Shown here: in pieces, positions 60,022 through 64,000 of the stretch
Layout of the letters: the number at the start of each line of letters is the position of its first letter
Numbering within the stretch: position 1 is the stretch's first letter
Origin: Letharia columbiana
Lineage: Eukaryota; Ascomycota; Lecanoromycetes; Lecanorales; Parmeliaceae
Length of the DNA stretch: 64,000 nt
NCBI RefSeq assembly: GCF_014066305.1
Contig: NW_023501061.1
Location: forward strand, 372,001-436,000
Direction of reading: 5' to 3'
The notes under the pieces: generated by a model
Databases searched by the model: none
What the model was told of the DNA's origin: nothing
The model's input: the letters and a program-made list of their open reading frames with translations, nothing else
Made by a program: the position numbers and the translations under genes

Positions 60022-60747
60022 TTAATTATTTTATATATATATATTTAATATTATAATATCTATTATATCTAATAATATAATCTTTTCTTTATTATTTTTA
60101 AATATTAATACTTTTTATTAATCTTTTTAATATTATTTTTTATTATAGTATTTAAAATTCGACTCTTTATAGCTAAATTCTTTATCTTTAAATATTTTTT
60201 TGAAGTCGTTAATCTTTAAGCCCTTTTTCGATATTTATATCTTACGCGTTTTATACTCGCGAGCTTTACTTATTAAACTTATTAATTAGATCTTATATAT
60301 TTTCTATAGCTTCTTTATTAAGCTATTTATTATATTTTTTAAAATAATTTTCTTATTAAATAAGATATTCTATCTTATTCTTTTTTATACGCTTTTTATA
60401 TATAAATTTTATTAAATACTCTTTACTATCTTCTATTAATTTAAAAATAAAATATTTAAAAATATTTAAATCTCTTAATCTTCGTTTATATAGTTTTAAT
60501 AATAATATATAAAAAATAAAGTAAATTCGATAGATAGATAATAGTTATAATTAATACGCTTATATTTTAATATACTTCTAAATATAAAACGAATTAATTA
60601 ACTTATTAGAAAGCTTTTTATTTAATCTCTTTTACTTTAAATTCTTTATAGAAAATATAATAAAATTATCGCGATTAAATCTTTATAATTTATAATTCTT
60701 ATTATAAAATTTTAATTACGTTTTTTATATACTTTATTAATATCTTA

Positions 60748-60985
60748 CGAGTAAAGGTTTATAAATTAAATTTATAAACATTTTTTTATTAGAGCTATCG
60801 AGGAGCGATCTTTAGTAAGCGATATTTGAATTCCTTGTGCTTTAATAGTTCTAAGACTAAATTTAAGAATTCTTAACTTATCTAAAAGCTTATATTTCGT
60901 TCTATAATTTAAAAAAAAATCTTAAAATTTTAATAGAAAATAAAAAAGTTATTCTAAAAATAAATAATATATATCTATTTTTTAA
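60748..60985. repeat. Repeat block, copy i
   Basis: Contains 'GAGCGATCTTTAGTAAGCGA' followed by 'TATTTGAATTCCTTGTGCTT' and 'CTTATATTTCGTTCTATAAT'. Matches copies ii (60983-61370) and iii (61827-62240). Confidence 0.65.
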
Positions 60986-61370
60986 TTAAGACTATTCGGC
61001 TATCGAGCGATCTTTAGTAAGCGAACTTTAATAAGCGATATTTGAATTCCTTACGCTTTAATAATTATAAGACTAAATTTAAAAATTCTTTTTTTATCTA
61101 AAAGCCTATATTTCGTTCTATAATTTAAAAAAAAATCTTAAAATTTTAATAGAAAATAAAAAAGTTATTCTATATATTAATAACGTATATCTATTTTTTT
61201 AATAGTTATAAACGTTTAATAGTTGCGGACGCTAATTTATTTACTCGCGATAATTTAGTCGATTTAATTAAAGAGCGTAGTAACTCTAAATTAATAATTA
61301 ACTATATATATAAATTTAAGATTTTTAAGCTTAATTCTATCTTATTCTATTATATATACTAATAAGCTCT
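60983..61370. repeat. Repeat block, copy ii
   Basis: Same core as copies i and iii, plus a right part shared only with copy iii: 'GCGGACGCTAATTTATTTAC' and 'GATTTAATTAAAGAGCGTAG'. Confidence 0.65.
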
Positions 61371-61826
61371 TATCGAATTATATTAATTTTTTTAATACGT
61401 TTTTTTACTATAAATATTTCTCTCTTAATAGCGCTATTCTTAGCGATTAACTTAAATTTTAATTAATATTTATATATAGCGAAGAATAAGTTATAGCTAA
61501 TTATTTTATACTCGCTTTAATAATATATAAATTCCGCGATTAATAGAAGCTTTATTTAATTATCTTATCGCTCTAAATAATATATTTTTAAATAATATTC
61601 TAAAGTCTAATTTTATCGCTTTATTTATTTATTAATTTATAAATAAAAAGTAGTACTTAATCTATATTTTATTTATAATTAATAATAAACTTTTAATTAA
61701 AACGTATTTATAAAGATAAATTCTCGATTTATAATAATATCTTCTAATACTTTATATCGAAGAATAATTTCCTCTATAAATAACTCTTCTAATTATATAA
61801 TATTAATTATCTTATTAATATAATAC

Positions 61827-62240
61827 GAGTAAAGATCTATAAATTAAATTTATAATCATTTTTTTAATTAGGGCTATCGAGGAGCGATCTTTAATAAGCG
61901 AACTTTAATAAGCGATATTTGAATTTCTTGCGCTTTAGTAGTTATAAGACTAAATTTAATAATTCTTTTTTTATCTAAAAGCCTATATTTCGTTCTATAA
62001 TTAAAAAAAAAATTAAAATTTTAATAGAAAATAAAAAAGTTATTCTATATGTTAATAATATATCTATTTTTTTAATAATTACGAACGTTTAATAGTTACG
62101 GACGCTAATTTATTTACCCGCGATAACTTAGCCGATTTAATTAAAGAGCGTAGATCTAACGAATTAATAATTAACTATATATATAAATTCAAGATTTTTA
62201 AGCTTAACTCTATCTTATTCTATTATATATATTAATATAT
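61827..62240. repeat. Repeat block, copy iii
   Basis: Shares its left part ('CGAGTAAAG..CTATAAATTA') with copy i and its right part with copy ii, so it shows the full unit of about 410 bp. Slightly richer in C (ACCCGCGATAACTTAGCCGA) than copy ii. Confidence 0.65.
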
Positions 62241-64000
62241 TTTAATAGTTTAATATATCGATTAATTATTATAAGAATCGAGTTATAAACGCGCTCTTTA
62301 CGTTTATTAGAAGAAAGATTTATAATAAAGTCTATTATAATTTTCTTCTATAATCTCGTTAATAAAGAAAGTAGATTTAGTTTATTATAGAGATAATAGC
62401 GTTTTATCTTCATATGCTAATAAATATTATATATATTAATATACTTCTTAATATCTACGCGAATATTATTTTAATAGTATTTTCTCTTTATTAATTTAAA
62501 TATCTTATTAATATTAAAATATCTAGCTATAAAATTATTATAATAGCTTTTCTCGAATTAAGTCTTTCTCGAGAATATATAATTTATTATTATATCTTAA
62601 TAGCCTCTAGCTATTTTAAATTTAATTATTAATACTTCGTATTCGCTTATTTAATACTTTATTAACTTTACGCTATTTAATAAAAGCGTTCTCTTATTAA
62701 AATATCTTTATAAGTTTATAAATAGATATACTATTTATATTATATATCGTTTTATTAATTATTAATACTTTAATAATTAGATATAAAACGAGCTATTTAT
62801 AATTAATAGTCTTAGTAATAAAATTAAGTCGCTTATTAACTATATTATAAATATATTAAGTAAATATCTTACTTAAACTCTCTTTTATTAGAAATTAAAA
62901 TTCTCTAAATCTCGAAGAATATATTATATTTAAATAGATTTCTTATACTATTATAGTTATTAAATTCTTAAATATTATCTTTTTTATAAATACTTTTTTT
63001 AAAAACTAGTATCTAAGAAACTTTTATTTATACTTAAATTATTTAATATAATAAGATATTTATTATTAAGATTATATTTATTATATATATAATCTACGCT
63101 ATCTTTATAAGCTATCTTAATAATAGCTAAAATAAAAATTAAAAAGCTTTTAACTTTAATTAGTTTTTACTATAATATAGAGAGAAGTTTATTAATTAAT
63201 TCATTTTCGCTTTTATAATTAAAGCGTTTTAAAAATATATTATTAAAATTTATCTTATTTAATTTATATGAAATTAAAAAATTATATAAGAAGAGTTTTA
63301 TTATTTAGCGGGCTTATCTACTATTTAATATTAATTATCTTATAAAGTATTTTAAATTATTATAATTAGTAGAAACTTTAATAAGATAAAAACTTCTCTT
63401 TAAATAGTAATATTAATACTTAAATATTATAATAATTATATAAAGTTCTTAATTATATATTTTATAGTTATACTCTATATTAATTATTTTTCTTAAATAA
63501 AAAGCGATTAGATATTATTATCTATTTATATATAGCTAAATTAATATACCCGCTATAATAAATAATAAGATATTAATTTCGATTTAAATTAAAAGCTAAA
63601 AGTCGAAATATTTAAGAAAAAGCGCGATTATAAAGACGCTTTTTAGTTTTTTAAATATATACTCTATAATATTAAGCTATAAAAATAATTCTAATTTAAT
63701 ATTCTTTTCGCTTTCTTTAAAAAGTTCTATTAAAGAATTTATAATTTAAAAATAATAATAAATAAATCTTCGATAGAAATTTATAAATTTTAAAAAAACT
63801 TATATATTATAATAGTATTTTAATTTAGATTACTCTTAGATTATAATAACTCTATATTTATCTATAATAATATTAATAATAAATATTATAAAGTCGAGAA
63901 ATTTTACTTTAATAACGAAAAACTTATATTTCTTTAAATTTATATAAAGACTATATTATCTAAATCGATTAAGTACTTACTTTATATAATCTAGATACTT
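62241..64000. other. AT-rich end of window
   Basis: No gene, RNA or paired repeat identified; continues past the window. Confidence 0.4.

Larger units (their letters stand above)
45935..64000. other. AT-rich, RIP-degenerated compartment
   Basis: From here to the window end the DNA is strongly AT-rich with no long ORF on either strand, TA dinucleotides abundant and CA/TG scarce. An island of near-normal composition lies at about 48300-49517. Within it the same repeat occurs in a normal and a C-to-T depleted version, which is the RIP signature. Only repeats and mobile-element remains are supportable. Confidence 0.9.

Noticed and set aside
46423..64000. CRISPR array or prokaryotic-type system in the AT-rich DNA
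   Set aside because: The repeats are transposon copies of different sizes, not short evenly spaced repeats with unique spacers, and the sequence is fungal.

Overview
The window comes from a filamentous ascomycete (Pezizomycotina). The evidence is genes with short GT-AG introns (about 45-130 bp) and CTRAY-type branch sites, a two-subunit type I fatty acid synthase encoded by divergent alpha and beta genes, an NLR-like NACHT/ankyrin gene, and a sharp change near 45.9 kb from a gene-rich compartment to an AT-rich compartment bearing the C-to-T signature of repeat-induced point mutation (RIP). I cannot place it below subphylum with confidence.

Layout of the gene-rich part (1-45.9 kb). A decayed DUF6604-type gene (about 152-1448) is followed by a glycine/glutamine-rich conserved fungal protein (2294-3541, minus) and an SRA-YDG domain protein (4540-5925, minus). 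A gene-poor stretch (5.9-9.3 kb) holds a short degenerate repeat array. Next come two or three decaying tandem paralogues of a Myb/SANT-like gene with long acidic simple-repeat tails (9.3-12.4 kb). An intact RBR-type E3 ubiquitin ligase (13090-15409) leads into the fatty acid synthase locus: beta (15737-22123, minus) and alpha (22844-28578, plus) share a 720-bp divergent promoter. TFIIF alpha (29110-31520, minus) is divergent from a Cid1-type terminal nucleotidyltransferase (32361-35207). A broken ankyrin gene (35.7-37.0 kb), a six-exon HGH1 eEF2 co-chaperone gene (37618-39125), a NACHT-ankyrin gene of uncertain integrity (40.3-44.3 kb) and a frameshifted relic of an Est1-type DNA/RNA-binding-domain family gene (44.5-45.5 kb) complete the arm. 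Housekeeping genes sit in the middle, and broken or fast-evolving families lie at both edges.

The AT-rich part (45.9-64 kb) has no intact gene. It is a layered transposon graveyard. At the boundary sits a 488-bp element with 64-bp perfect terminal inverted repeats. An LTR of about 0.73 kb (46686-48597) is split by a roughly 560-bp inverted-repeat element, which is itself split by a second 625-bp member of the same family, giving three nested insertions. A barely mutated fragment of the same LTR (49353-about 49517) lies beside a heavily mutated copy (from 49540). Comparing them shows almost only C/T and G/A changes, so RIP can be read directly inside the window. Further along are two more complete copies of the 625-bp family (50433-51057 and 56466-57092), a 180-bp direct repeat pair 7.5 kb apart (52074/59611), and a set of repeated blocks at 60.7-62.2 kb.

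The intact genes cover unrelated core functions (lipid synthesis, transcription, RNA tailing, translation-factor folding, ubiquitination). The SRA-YDG gene is of interest because proteins of this fold read methylated DNA in other organisms and this genome clearly has RIP-type mutation, but no functional link is shown by the sequence.
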